Shown here: positions 63,919 through 64,000 of the stretch, one piece after another
How the letters are laid out: every line of letters begins with the position of its first letter
Position numbering within the stretch: position 1 is the stretch's first letter
NCBI GenBank assembly: GCA_947259175.1
Contig: CAMYKW010000007.1
Span: 1-64,000 of the forward strand
DNA from: an uncultured Gammaproteobacteria bacterium
GTDB taxonomy: Bacteria; Pseudomonadota; Gammaproteobacteria; Arenicellales; JAANXG01
Length of the DNA: 64,000 nt
Reading direction: 5' to 3'
Position numbers and translations under genes: made by a program
Notes under the pieces: model-generated
What the model saw: the letters and a program-made list of their open reading frames with translations, nothing else
Told to the model about the DNA's origin: nothing
Database searches by the model: none

Positions 63919-64000
63919 TTATTGCGCCTGCCGTCGCTTGATCAACAAGGTGCGCACCAGATCATCACGGTCCATCTCATCCATCGCGTCCTCCATGCCG
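63919..64000 (-). CDS. C-terminus of an unidentified gene, cut by window edge
   Basis: Minus-strand frame open to the edge, ending TAA at 63919-63921. The 26 visible residues (GMEDAMDEMDRDDLVRTLL plus a basic end KRRQAQ) look like a genuine acidic/basic helical C-terminus. Family not identifiable from this fragment. Confidence 0.45.
   Translation of the reverse strand, partial: GMEDAMDEMDRDDLVRTLLIKRRQAQ

Overview
The window looks like chromosomal DNA from a free-living, electroactive or metal- or sulfur-cycling gammaproteobacterium. The housekeeping blocks point there: lptF-lptG opposite pepA-holC-valS; a tRNA cluster followed by tig-clpP-clpX-lon-hup-tRNA-ppiD; and rsmJ-rsmE. The wealth of multihaem cytochromes c recalls biocathode or iron-oxidising Chromatiales-like lineages, but that placement is inference and no species is claimed.

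Positions 1-24 kb form a cytochrome island. A giant minus-strand cytochrome (1-4311, incomplete at its C-terminus) carries 30 CxxCH motifs plus one CX3CH, built partly from tandem five-haem modules, then a MopE-like metal-binding segment and a long Pro-Thr linker that runs off the window. Further on are a periplasmic OB-fold protein, hemN, a dihaem c4-type cytochrome, two small trihaem c7-type cytochromes, a Crp/Fnr regulator, a proline-rich lipoprotein ending in the same trihaem module, and a PLP-dependent TrpB-like enzyme. Two tetrahaem cytochromes follow that share a Pro-Thr linker and an almost identical charged C-terminal tail. A plus-strand operon-like run (16988-23463) then encodes two monohaem proteins with PKD domains, a seven-repeat propeller-like lipoprotein and two FGE-fold lipoproteins lacking the catalytic cysteine. 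A small dihaem cytochrome with an acidic tail closes the island. FNR/CRP-like inverted repeats sit in several of its promoter regions. The simplest reading is a periplasm-to-outside electron conduit with its own surface scaffold, probably under redox-responsive control.

Positions 24-33 kb hold a membrane diguanylate cyclase, a small unknown protein, an 840-base non-coding stretch with three clustered DnaA-box-like sites and degenerate repeats, an RDD protein, lptG/lptF and pepA-holC-orf. Positions 33-46 kb hold valS, a GST, a PmtA-like methyltransferase, rsmE, rsmJ and a peptide-type ABC transporter whose binding protein has a C-terminal membrane anchor. Positions 46-57 kb hold fabI and the large minus-strand ppiD/tRNA/hup/lon/clpX/clpP/tig/tRNA block. 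In that block the tRNA-Arg(UCU) gene is split in its anticodon loop by a 352-nt group I intron. Positions 57-64 kb hold folD, htpG with a heat-shock promoter, a sugar-nucleotidyltransferase, a bactofilin with a methyltransferase-like partner, and an ApbE-type lipoprotein.
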